DNA of 11,054 nucleotides from Thermoplasmatota archaeon. GTDB taxonomy: Archaea > Thermoplasmatota > Penumbrarchaeia > Penumbrarchaeales > Penumbrarchaeaceae. The notes beneath the pieces are model-generated. The model saw nothing but the letters and a program-made list of their open reading frames with translations. It had not been told where the DNA came from and did no database searches. Position numbers and translations under genes: made by a program. This document shows, in pieces, positions 1-5,940 of this stretch. Position 1 is the stretch's first letter. Each line of letters begins with the position of its first letter. The stretch is from the NCBI GenBank assembly GCA_030591285.1, contig JAUVBH010000026.1, positions 1 through 11,054 on the forward strand, in the 5' to 3' direction.

Positions 1-1913
1 GTGTGTACCTTAAAAATAGCCGATCTCTCATTTTCATCCGGAGCCCCAATAAGGATCAATCTATCGAAACGCCCGCTCCTAAGAAGCGCGTGATCCAATA
101 TGTCTGGCCTGTTCGTTGCAGCCAGAACTATGACCCCTTCTGTGTCCTCTATTCCATCCATGGAGGTTAGCAGTTGATTGACCATTCTCTCGGAAACATG
201 GTTCTCGGTGGTCGTTGATCTTCTGGGAGCCAGTGCATCGATCTCATCCAGGAAAATGATACAAGGTGCAACCTGTCTGGCTTTCTTGAAGATCTCCCTG
301 ACAGCTTTTTCGGATTCTCCCACCCATTTAGAAAGGACCTCCGGGCCCTTGATGGAAATGAAGTTCGCCTTTGTCTCGGTTGCTACCGCTTTGGCAAGGA
401 GTGTCTTACCTGTCCCGGGGGGACCGAACAGCAAAACTCCCCGTGGTGGTTGGATCCCGAGGTTCTTGAACACGCCAGGGTCGGTCAAGGGCCACTCAAC
501 CGTCTCAATAAGCTTCTGTTTAACCTCGTTCAAACCTCCGATCTGTTCCCATTTGACACGGGGAACTTCTATCAGAACCTCCCTCATGGCGGATGGTTCT
601 ATCTCTTTGAGAGCTTCCTTGAAGTCCTCCATTTTAACCTCGATCTTCTGGAGGATATCGGTTGAGATCGGTCTGTCCAGATCCATGTCCGGTAGATACC
701 TTCTCAGAGCCTTCATGGCACTTTCCCGTGATAGGGCTGCGATATCAGCTCCCACGAAACCATGGGTATTGTCCGCCAGTTCCTCGAGGTTGACATCTTT
801 TTGAAGGGGCATGTTACGGGTATGTACCTGAAGTATCTCGATCCGGGATGCACCATCAGGAACCCCTATCTCTATCTCTCGATCGAACCTGCCGGGTCTC
901 CTCAAAGCAGCATCGATATGATCGACCCTGTTCGTGGCAGCAATAACGATCAATCTTCCCTTTTCACCAAGGCCGTCCATAAGCGTCAATAGCTGAGCGA
1001 CGACCCTTCTTTCAACCTCCCCCTTCACATCGTCCCTTTTCGGTGCTATGGAATCTATCTCATCGATGAAGATGATCGCTGGGAGGTTTTCTTCCGCCTC
1101 CTGGAACTTCTTTCTCAGGTTCTCCTCTGTCTGACCATAATATTTGTTCATTATCTCCGGTCCCTGAATGGAGAAGAAGGATGCACCCGATTCTGATGCT
1201 ACTGCTTTTGCAATAAGGGTCTTTCCTGTCCCCGGGGGACCATGAAGCAGAACCCCTTTGGGGGGCTCGATTCCCAATCTATCAAAGAGTTCCGGATGCT
1301 TCATTGGAAGCTCTATGATCTCCCTCACTCTCTTCAACTCATCCTTGAGGCCGCCTATGTCTTCGTATGCAACCCTGGAGATGATATCTTCCTGGATCGA
1401 TTCCTTTGAGATCTTGATAACCGTATCTGCTGCGATCTGGACGATCCCTTTCGGTTTGGTACTGGAGACCACGAAAGGAAGCTGGCTTCCCATAAGTGCG
1501 ATCCCCTGGATTATCAATGTGTCACCTGCAGATATCGGACGTTTCAGGAGTGATTTCTTGATGAAATTGTCGATACCATTTGCAAATTGGAGGTTTGGAA
1601 CATCCTTGATAGCAGGAGAGATGTTGATCTTCTCAGCAGGTTTTGGAGTGACCTTCTTAACTTCCACACGATCTCCAATTGTGACCTCGGCATTCTTTCT
1701 GGTAATGCCATCTATGCGGATAATGTCCTTGTTCTCATCCTGGACAGGGGCCCTCCAGACAACAGCAGCTGTTTCCCGCTTGCCGTTTATCGAGATGATA
1801 TCACCCGGCGATACACCAAGTGTGTCCCTGGTCTTCGTAGACAGCCTGGCTCGCATGTATCCCACGTCGTTCTTCAGCGTGGGTTCCACCTTGATCTCTA
1901 TCTTCTTCGTCAA
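1..1913 (-). CDS. cdc48: Cdc48/VAT-type two-domain AAA+ ATPase (3' end outside window)
   Basis: This is the archaeal Cdc48/p97 (VAT) unfoldase, a cytoplasmic hexamer that uses ATP to pull proteins through its pore, often ahead of the proteasome. About 637 codons are visible; family members are near 730-750 residues, so roughly the last 100 lie beyond base 1. Residues 1-90 form the N-domain double-psi barrel and about 100-175 its second half. The D1 ring has Walker A GPPGTGKT near 225-232, Walker B FIDEID near 282-287 and the arginine-finger region RRPGRFDR near 338-345. The D2 ring has Walker A near 497-504, Walker B FLDEID near 554-559, the pore loop SKWVGESE near 528-535 and SGRFDR near 613-618. 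All key ATPase residues are present. The start is TTG at 1913: a TAA closes the frame upstream and no ATG or GTG is available before the conserved N-domain. A GAGGGG just upstream is a weak ribosome-binding site. The family call is very secure; the start is less so. Confidence 0.97.
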   Translation of the reverse strand, partial: MTKKIEIKVEPTLKNDVGYMRARLSTKTRDTLGVSPGDIISINGKRETAAVVWRAPVQDENKDIIRIDGITRKNAEVTIGDRVEVKKVTPKPAEKINISPAIKDVPNLQFANGIDNFIKKSLLKRPISAGDTLIIQGIALMGSQLPFVVSSTKPKGIVQIAADTVIKISKESIQEDIISRVAYEDIGGLKDELKRVREIIELPMKHPELFDRLGIEPPKGVLLHGPPGTGKTLIAKAVASESGASFFSIQGPEIMNKYYGQTEENLRKKFQEAEENLPAIIFIDEIDSIAPKRDDVKGEVERRVVAQLLTLMDGLGEKGRLIVIAATNRVDHIDAALRRPGRFDREIEIGVPDGASRIEILQVHTRNMPLQKDVNLEELADNTHGFVGADIAALSRESAMKALRRYLPDMDLDRPISTDILQKIEVKMEDFKEALKEIEPSAMREVLIEVPRVKWEQIGGLNEVKQKLIETVEWPLTDPGVFKNLGIQPPRGVLLFGPPGTGKTLLAKAVATETKANFISIKGPEVLSKWVGESEKAVREIFKKARQVAPCIIFLDEIDALAPRRSTTTENHVSERMVNQLLTSMDGIEDTEGVIVLAATNRPDILDHALLRSGRFDRLILIGAPDENERSAIFKVH

Positions 1914-1954
1914 ATCGGGCCCCTCGTAAACTGTAGCTCGCCATGAAATTGGAG

Positions 1955-1967
1955 GAATATAAGTTTA
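1955..1967 (-). promoter_or_regulatory. TATA-like box for the Cdc48 gene
   Basis: In the 95-base gap between the RuvC-like gene and Cdc48, the minus strand reads AAACTTATATTCC. This resembles an archaeal TATA element and sits about 45 bases upstream of the TTG start. Transcription would begin near 1930-1935, leaving a leader of about 20 bases. This suggests Cdc48 has its own promoter even though the genes upstream lie on the same strand. It is judged by eye on base composition and spacing only. Confidence 0.4.
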
Positions 1968-2008
1968 AGGGGGTGAGGATCCGCAGACGAAATGATGATT
2001 CCAAAGGT

Positions 2009-2644
2009 TCAGATAGGCTCTCCAGGCGTATTTGCGATCATGACAGCCGCATTTTCATCCCTGAACTTCTTGGTTTTAGTAGTTCGGGCTTCGTCAACCA
2101 TTTCCAGGGAATATCCATGTTTTTTGATCAACAAGATTATGGGGTCCCTACTCACAGGGTCGCCGTTCCCGATCCTTACCAGGATACGACCAGGTCTGAA
2201 GGCTTTTTTCCCCCTGGTCAATTTAATCAAGATATCTTCGGGCCCGGTCGATCTATGGGTCGAGATAAGTATTCCATCTGCTACAAAGGATATGCCGGGT
2301 CGTTTTCCAGGATCGATACCCACCATCAACTCGTTTGCCTCGAAGCGACCGAAAGCGCATGCTATGACCTTGTCAACTGTTACTTCCGGATCCTTGGAAA
2401 TGGGCACAATGGGCGGTATCTTCAACGTGAAGGTTGGTGGGTTCAATCCTTCCTGGAGGGCCAGTGCATCCATGTTGGAATCCCATCTGTCACCCTGCTC
2501 AAGAACAACATGGTGAATATTCCGCTCCTTCAGAATGTACAATACATCATGTAAAAGTGAAAAATCATCCATACAGATCCCGATGAGGAGAGCCTCTTTC
2601 CTCACCCTGAGGTGGGAGACCTCATCCAAGTTCAATCCTCCCAT
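2009..2644 (-). CDS. Uncharacterised protein with RuvC/YqgF-like RNase H fold
   Basis: I do not recognise a named family for this 211-residue protein. Residues about 18-60 look like a small alpha/beta unit. From about 105 the sequence resembles RuvC/YqgF-type RNase H folds: VGIDPGKRPGI (108-118) places an aspartate (D111) at the end of the first strand, followed by a second strand VADGILIST; RILVRIGNGDP (153-163) is like the central strand of YqgF proteins; and the C-terminal RDENAAVMIA (195-204) resembles the last RuvC motif, where acidic residues precede a small-residue helix. D111, E181/D184/E185 and D196/E197 are candidate metal ligands. A nuclease role on a branched or structured nucleic acid is an inference from fold alone. 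The ATG at 2644 has GGAG five bases upstream and lies inside the last codons of the J-domain gene (13-base overlap), so the two are probably translationally coupled. It is soluble, with no signal peptide or membrane segment. Confidence 0.75.
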   Translation of the reverse strand: MGGLNLDEVSHLRVRKEALLIGICMDDFSLLHDVLYILKERNIHHVVLEQGDRWDSNMDALALQEGLNPPTFTLKIPPIVPISKDPEVTVDKVIACAFGRFEANELMVGIDPGKRPGISFVADGILISTHRSTGPEDILIKLTRGKKAFRPGRILVRIGNGDPVSRDPIILLIKKHGYSLEMVDEARTTKTKKFRDENAAVMIANTPGEPI

Positions 2645-3348
2645 TCGATCTCCGAATTCTGCTCCTCATCCGGAGTGTCCGTCTCTTCTCCTTCGATGGC
2701 AACGATCCGAAATCCCTTTTTCTTACTCTTTGAACCGGGAGCGGAGCTTCTCTCCCTGTCCTTACCTGTGACCCTCTGGAATTCAAGGGTCATCTCTATC
2801 TCCGGGGTTTCCTCCTCGATAACCGTGACATGATGTTTCTTTTGATCCTTTGCTTTCACACTCTTTTTGGATCTGGTTCTCTCTTTGATCGTTTTTTTCA
2901 AGGGTTGCTCTTCGATTATCTTTGCTTCAACGATCTCCTGCGCAAAATCGATCTTTATCTGAAAATCCGAATCCCTGACAAAGACCTCACGGAGTCCAGT
3001 TAGGACCCTGGACATCATTGATGAGACCTCTTCCTTTTCAAGGGCTACGTAATACTCTGGTTCGTAGGATACTGCTTTATCGAACTCCTGAACGATAATT
3101 GCATCCTGTTTATTCTCGGCGTTGCCCATCCTACAATCGTAAATATATCGCCTATCAGGATCCATAAGGATGCTCTTTGCATCATTGAGAAGCCTCATGA
3201 TATCCTCCCCCTCCGATCTCACAGATGGGGGTAGATGCCTGAGTTTATCGGGGTGGTAGACCTCAGCCATCCTTCTATACGCAAGCTTGATCTCCTTGCG
3301 TGTTGAATTGGGTTGGACACCCAGAAGGTGGTAGTAGTCTATTTCCAT
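2632..3348 (-). CDS. Small J-domain (DnaJ-like) co-chaperone
   Basis: Residues 1-72 form a J domain: DYYHLLGV at 4-11, the Hsp70-stimulating HPD at 32-34, and a helix IV region ending in DPDRRYIYD. J domains stimulate ATP hydrolysis by Hsp70/DnaK. The rest of this 238-residue protein lacks the glycine-rich linker, cysteine-repeat zinc finger and substrate-binding C-terminal domain of true DnaJ, so it is a class C J protein and not dnaJ itself. Residues 75-145 look helical and mixed. The C-terminal half alternates basic and acidic blocks: Lys/Arg-rich near 150-172, acidic near 178-186, basic near 195-212, acidic to the end. The ATG at 3348 has an excellent Shine-Dalgarno GGGAGGT five bases upstream. 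The gene overlaps the RuvC-like gene by 13 bases, and the Cdc48 unfoldase lies just beyond, suggesting a protein or nucleoprotein remodelling neighbourhood. The client is unknown. Confidence 0.88.
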   Translation of the reverse strand: MEIDYYHLLGVQPNSTRKEIKLAYRRMAEVYHPDKLRHLPPSVRSEGEDIMRLLNDAKSILMDPDRRYIYDCRMGNAENKQDAIIVQEFDKAVSYEPEYYVALEKEEVSSMMSRVLTGLREVFVRDSDFQIKIDFAQEIVEAKIIEEQPLKKTIKERTRSKKSVKAKDQKKHHVTVIEEETPEIEMTLEFQRVTGKDRERSSAPGSKSKKKGFRIVAIEGEETDTPDEEQNSEIEWED

Positions 3349-3353
3349 TTACG

Positions 3354-3360
3354 ACCTCCC
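3354..3360 (-). promoter_or_regulatory. Shine-Dalgarno of the J-domain gene
   Basis: The minus strand reads GGGAGGT, then five bases, then the ATG at 3348. This is a near-ideal archaeal ribosome-binding site and fixes the start codon. Confidence 0.75.
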
Positions 3361-3385
3361 TGCTCTCCACCATATCACAGGGGTC

Positions 3386-3393
3386 GTATATTG
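3386..3393 (-). promoter_or_regulatory. TATA-like box for the J-domain / RuvC-like operon
   Basis: The minus strand reads CAATATAC, about 40 bases upstream of the ATG at 3348. Initiation about 25 bases downstream would fall near 3363-3366, just in front of the Shine-Dalgarno. It lies in the 145-base divergent spacer shared with gar1 and would serve both overlapping minus-strand genes. Called by eye. Confidence 0.4.
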
Positions 3394-3460
3394 CGATTCT
3401 GCTTTTTTGATGAGATCAGGTTCCGAAATCATTACATACACACCTTTCCTTGGCCATAGA

Positions 3461-3493
3461 AGGAGGCTCGATTTGAGATCGCTTGGCTAGGTT
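3461..3493 (+). other. Probable true 5' end of gar1: SD, TTG and in-frame TAG
   Basis: A strong Shine-Dalgarno AGGAGG at 3461-3466 is followed, six bases later, by TTG at 3473. From there the frame reads M-R-S-L-G, then TAG at 3488-3490, then V-V and the annotated Gar1 frame. Archaeal Gar1 proteins typically begin with a segment like KRLGKVLH, so the read-through peptide aligns with the conserved N-terminus and the TAG falls on the Lys/Arg after Leu-Gly. The GTG at 3494 has no ribosome-binding site at normal distance. The TAG could be decoded as pyrrolysine, be a genuine nonsense mutation bypassed by restarting at GTG, or be a sequence error for AAG. Confidence 0.6.
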
Positions 3494-3898
3494 GTGAATT
3501 TCTCTCCAAAAGGATCGATAGTAGTGCGGGCTGCATCCACCCCTCGAATCGGCCAGATGGTTTGCGATAACAAAGGTCGACCCATCGGCAAGATAATTCG
3601 GATCACGGGACCGGTTGGTTCACCCTATGTCCTGATCAGCGCTCTTGCAAAGGATGAGATTTCAATGTTCAGACTTTCGGGGAAACAGCTTTTTCTTGAC
3701 GATTCTTCCCGCCGACCACCCCCCAGGGAAAGGGTCGCTCGACCAAGGGGCCCACCGCCTGGGAACAGGCATTCTGGCAACAGGGCTCAGAAAAGTTACA
3801 AAGCCAAGGAAACCAGGCCTCAAAAGAATTATAGGGACAAGGATAGCCGGTCCAAAAATTCGAAATATTCTGGTTCAAGAAAAAAGGGCCAGAGGTAG
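3494..3898 (+). CDS. gar1: H/ACA ribonucleoprotein subunit Gar1
   Basis: Gar1 binds the Cbf5 pseudouridine synthase within H/ACA guide ribonucleoproteins that pseudouridylate rRNA. Residues about 1-70 form the six-stranded barrel; the signature is RPIGKIIRITGPVGSPYVLI (29-48), matching the archaeal pattern of a Gly-Lys strand, then Gly-Pro-Val and Ser-Pro-Tyr. Residues 72-134 are a low-complexity basic tail rich in Arg, Lys, Pro, Asn and Ser, longer than in many archaea and reminiscent of the Arg/Gly-rich tails of eukaryotic Gar1; it probably contacts RNA. The open frame begins at GTG 3494 because TAG lies immediately upstream in frame, but the conserved N-terminal strand continues upstream to TTG 3473 (described separately). 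As read here, the protein lacks the first strand residues up to Leu-Gly. The gene ends TAG followed directly by TGA. It is divergent from the J-domain gene and 73 bases before the RNase H-like gene. Confidence 0.9.
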   Translation: MNFSPKGSIVVRAASTPRIGQMVCDNKGRPIGKIIRITGPVGSPYVLISALAKDEISMFRLSGKQLFLDDSSRRPPPRERVARPRGPPPGNRHSGNRAQKSYKAKETRPQKNYRDKDSRSKNSKYSGSRKKGQR

Positions 3899-3929
3899 TG
3901 ACCTAACTATCCCCCGGAGCTCCCCAGTC

Positions 3930-3940
3930 GATTTTATATA
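3930..3940 (+). promoter_or_regulatory. TATA box for the RNase HI-like gene
   Basis: GATTTTATATA is the best TATA element in the window. It lies about 35 bases upstream of the ATG at 3972, placing the transcript start near 3960-3963. The purine run GGGAGGGGG at 3957-3965 contains a Shine-Dalgarno nine bases from the ATG. Together they show the gene is transcribed separately from gar1. Confidence 0.6.
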
Positions 3941-3971
3941 GTGCAGGAGCAGATTTGGGAGGGGGTTCATA

Positions 3972-4370
3972 ATGGAGGAAAATTACGAGGTCTATTTTCA
4001 TGGAAACATTCCCTTTAAAGGGTCTCAGATAGTGGTTGGTGCCGTTCTGGTTCTCAATGGACAGATCATAGATGAGATGAGTGGCACGGTCCCATATTCT
4101 GGAACCTCGTTGAGAGCTCATTGGGAAGCCCTGATCCAGGGGATGCATCTCGCAAGATCCAATGGTGTAAGAAGAGTGATCATGAAGGGTGATTCAAAAC
4201 ATGTCATCAACCACATGAACGGTCAGGTCCCCCAGAGGGGATTCGATTCCATGGATTATTACAAAACGGCCCGAAAGACCCAGCTCAATTTCGATCAATG
4301 TTTCTTTCAGTGGATCTCTTCAGAAAGCAACCTCTCTGCCATCAGATTATCCCGTGATGTTGGTACGTAG
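3972..4370 (+). CDS. RNase HI-like protein with degraded active site
   Basis: The 132-residue protein follows the RNase HI fold from end to end: a first strand EVYFHGNIP (6-14), second and third strands VVGAVLVLNGQIID (21-34), helix A with TSLRAHWEALIQGM (45-58), the strand VRRVIMKGDSKHVINHMNGQ (66-85) and a final helix near 119-130. Active RNase HI cuts the RNA strand of RNA-DNA hybrids with four carboxylates. By hand alignment, only D74 is kept: the first Asp (FDG) is H10, the Glu of helix A is H50, with a Glu two residues later at 52, and the last Asp (normally before Arg/Lys-Leu in the final helix) is I124. It is therefore probably not a standard nuclease and may bind nucleic acid or use other ligands. 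The ATG has a Shine-Dalgarno and its own TATA box. It ends in TAG, with the frame open for a further 23 codons to TGA just before cysS. Confidence 0.8.
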   Translation: MEENYEVYFHGNIPFKGSQIVVGAVLVLNGQIIDEMSGTVPYSGTSLRAHWEALIQGMHLARSNGVRRVIMKGDSKHVINHMNGQVPQRGFDSMDYYKTARKTQLNFDQCFFQWISSESNLSAIRLSRDVGT

Positions 4371-4403
4371 GCTCGATGGCATTCCATGATCCCTTCGGTG
4401 AAA

Positions 4404-4413
4404 GGTAAATATC
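4404..4413 (+). promoter_or_regulatory. TATA-like box for cysS
   Basis: GGTAAATATC, preceded by GTGAAA which could act as a BRE, lies about 35 bases before the ATG at 4445. Initiation would fall near 4432-4436, giving a very short leader that begins at the Shine-Dalgarno GGAGG (4434-4438). Called by eye. Confidence 0.4.
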
Positions 4414-4444
4414 CAATCTCATATTGGGGTAGCGGAGGTTGAAC

Positions 4445-5875
4445 ATGACCTTGACGGTCTACAACACCGAGACTAGGAGCAAGCAGGAATTCGTTCCAGT
4501 TGAAGATGGCAAAGTGGGCATGTATGTCTGCGGACCTACGGTGTACGATGATTGTCATGTGGGCCATGCCAGGACATATGTGGCTTTTGATACAATTCGT
4601 AGATACCTCGAATACAAAGGTTATACTGTCACCTATGTTGAAAACTTCACGGACGTTGATGATAAGATCATTAATCGGGCCGCAGAGAAGAACATTCCTC
4701 CACTGGTCCTTTCAGAAAATTACATACAGAGCTACTTCGAGGATATGGAACGGATCAATGTAAGGAAAGCAACCATACACCCGAAAGCATCGGAGACCAT
4801 TCCGGATATGATAACGGTCATCCAAGGATTGATCGAAAAAGGATATGCCTATATGGCAAATGGAAGTGTTTACTTCGAGGTGGAGAAGGCAAGGGATATT
4901 TTCGGGAAATTGAGGCATCAATCCCTGGAGGATATGAGGGATGGAGCCAGGATCGAGGTGGACATGGAAAAGAGGAGCCCAAAGGACTTTGCTCTTTGGA
5001 AAAAGGCAAAACCCGGAGAGATCTCCTGGGAGTCACCTTGGGGAGAAGGTCGACCCGGTTGGCATATTGAATGTTCAACTATGTCCTGGAAATATATTGG
5101 AAGGACCCTGGACTTTCATGGTGGTGGAATGGACCTGATCTTCCCCCATCATGAATCTGAAATAATGCAGGCTGAAGCTTACACTGGTCAACCCTTTGTT
5201 AACTATTGGCTCCATAATGGTTTCTTGGAGATAGACAAGGAGAAGATGTCCAAATCTCTTGGGAACTTCTTCACGATCAAGGAGGTCCTGGGAAGATATG
5301 ATCCCATGACACTCAGATTCTTCCTTGTGTATACGCATTATAGAAGCCCTATTGACTTTTCGGATGCAGCAATGGATGAAGCCACATCTTCCTATGGCAG
5401 GTTGAAAAAACTTCACAGGATGTTAAATGATGTCGTGGGAGAGATCGAAGACGGAGTGATACCCGAATTCGGGGCACCGGATGATGATGTTCTCAAGCTT
5501 GCCTTCAGTATCAAGAAGGAATTCACAGACGCGATGGATGATGATTTCAATACACGGATCGCGGTTAGTACTCTTTTCAAACTCGACAGTGAGGTAAAGG
5601 AGCTCCAGAGGTCTGGCAAGATCGACCAGAGCAATGCATATGTTCTACTATCTGTCATGGATGAGTTAACAGGCATCCTTGGATTGGAATTCATCTATGA
5701 AGAGTCGAGCATAGGCGGTGAACTGGCTGAAGGACTCGTTCAGATCTTGATAGATCTTCGAAAGAAGGCCCGGGATAACAAAGAATGGGCAACCGCCGAC
5801 CTCATCAGAGATCGTTTGAAAGAGCTCGGGATAATACTGGAAGATGGCGAGGCCACCACCTGGAAATTGACCTGA
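4445..5875 (+). CDS. cysS: Cysteinyl-tRNA synthetase
   Basis: CysRS charges tRNA-Cys with cysteine in the cytoplasm. At 476 residues it is slightly longer than the E. coli enzyme (461). The class I catalytic motifs are intact: HVGH at 38-41 (the HIGH motif) and KMSKS at 267-271. The zinc ligands that select cysteine are all present one position on from E. coli: C29 in YVCGPTVYD, C210 in WHIECSTMS, and H235 and E239 in HHESE. The C-terminal region from about 310 is the helical DALR domain plus a small anticodon-binding part ending in TTWKLT. I chose ATG 4445, with GGAGG six bases upstream; a TTG at 4439 is in frame but overlaps the Shine-Dalgarno. Its presence indicates direct cysteinylation rather than sole reliance on the SepRS/SepCysS route, although both can coexist. 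It has its own TATA-like box and ends in TGA. Confidence 0.97.
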   Translation: MTLTVYNTETRSKQEFVPVEDGKVGMYVCGPTVYDDCHVGHARTYVAFDTIRRYLEYKGYTVTYVENFTDVDDKIINRAAEKNIPPLVLSENYIQSYFEDMERINVRKATIHPKASETIPDMITVIQGLIEKGYAYMANGSVYFEVEKARDIFGKLRHQSLEDMRDGARIEVDMEKRSPKDFALWKKAKPGEISWESPWGEGRPGWHIECSTMSWKYIGRTLDFHGGGMDLIFPHHESEIMQAEAYTGQPFVNYWLHNGFLEIDKEKMSKSLGNFFTIKEVLGRYDPMTLRFFLVYTHYRSPIDFSDAAMDEATSSYGRLKKLHRMLNDVVGEIEDGVIPEFGAPDDDVLKLAFSIKKEFTDAMDDDFNTRIAVSTLFKLDSEVKELQRSGKIDQSNAYVLLSVMDELTGILGLEFIYEESSIGGELAEGLVQILIDLRKKARDNKEWATADLIRDRLKELGIILEDGEATTWKLT

Positions 5876-5909
5876 GATGTATCTGGTATTCTATTGGTTT
5901 TCCGGAACG

Positions 5910-5920
5910 GTTAAAATAAA
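5910..5920 (+). promoter_or_regulatory. TATA box giving a leaderless transcript
   Basis: GTTAAAATAAA lies about 26 bases upstream of the ATG at 5941, the distance archaeal TATA boxes keep from the transcription start. There is no usable Shine-Dalgarno (GGAG is one base from the ATG). The transcript probably starts at or beside the ATG and is leaderless. The only other content of the 65-base gap after cysS is a T-rich patch at 5894-5901 that could aid termination. Confidence 0.5.
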
Positions 5921-5940
5921 GGTGCTGTAATCACCGGAGT

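Noticed and set aside
178..1946. Several plus-strand open frames of 70-220 codons
   Set aside because: They lie opposite the Cdc48 gene, whose translation is recognisable throughout; they are antisense shadows without family features.
1801..2004. Minus-strand 67-codon frame with an ATG spanning the Cdc48 start
   Set aside because: It overlaps the Cdc48 N-domain in another frame, and its own translation matches nothing. Cdc48 from TTG 1913 explains the region.
1943..2554. Plus-strand frames of 203 and 174 codons
   Set aside because: They are antisense to the RuvC-like gene, which has a Shine-Dalgarno, overlapping-operon placement and conserved motifs on the minus strand.
3645..3941. Plus-strand 98-codon frame overlapping gar1
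   Set aside because: It is a +1 shadow of the basic Gar1 tail; low-complexity coding sequence often leaves open alternative frames.
4371..4442. C-terminal extension of the RNase H-like protein through TAG
   Set aside because: Not annotated as coding: the 23 codons match nothing I know and overlap a likely cysS promoter. It is kept only as a question in the findings.
4439..4444. TTG at 4439 as the cysS start
   Set aside because: It overlaps the end of the GGAGG Shine-Dalgarno; ATG 4445 has correct spacing and matches the family N-terminus.
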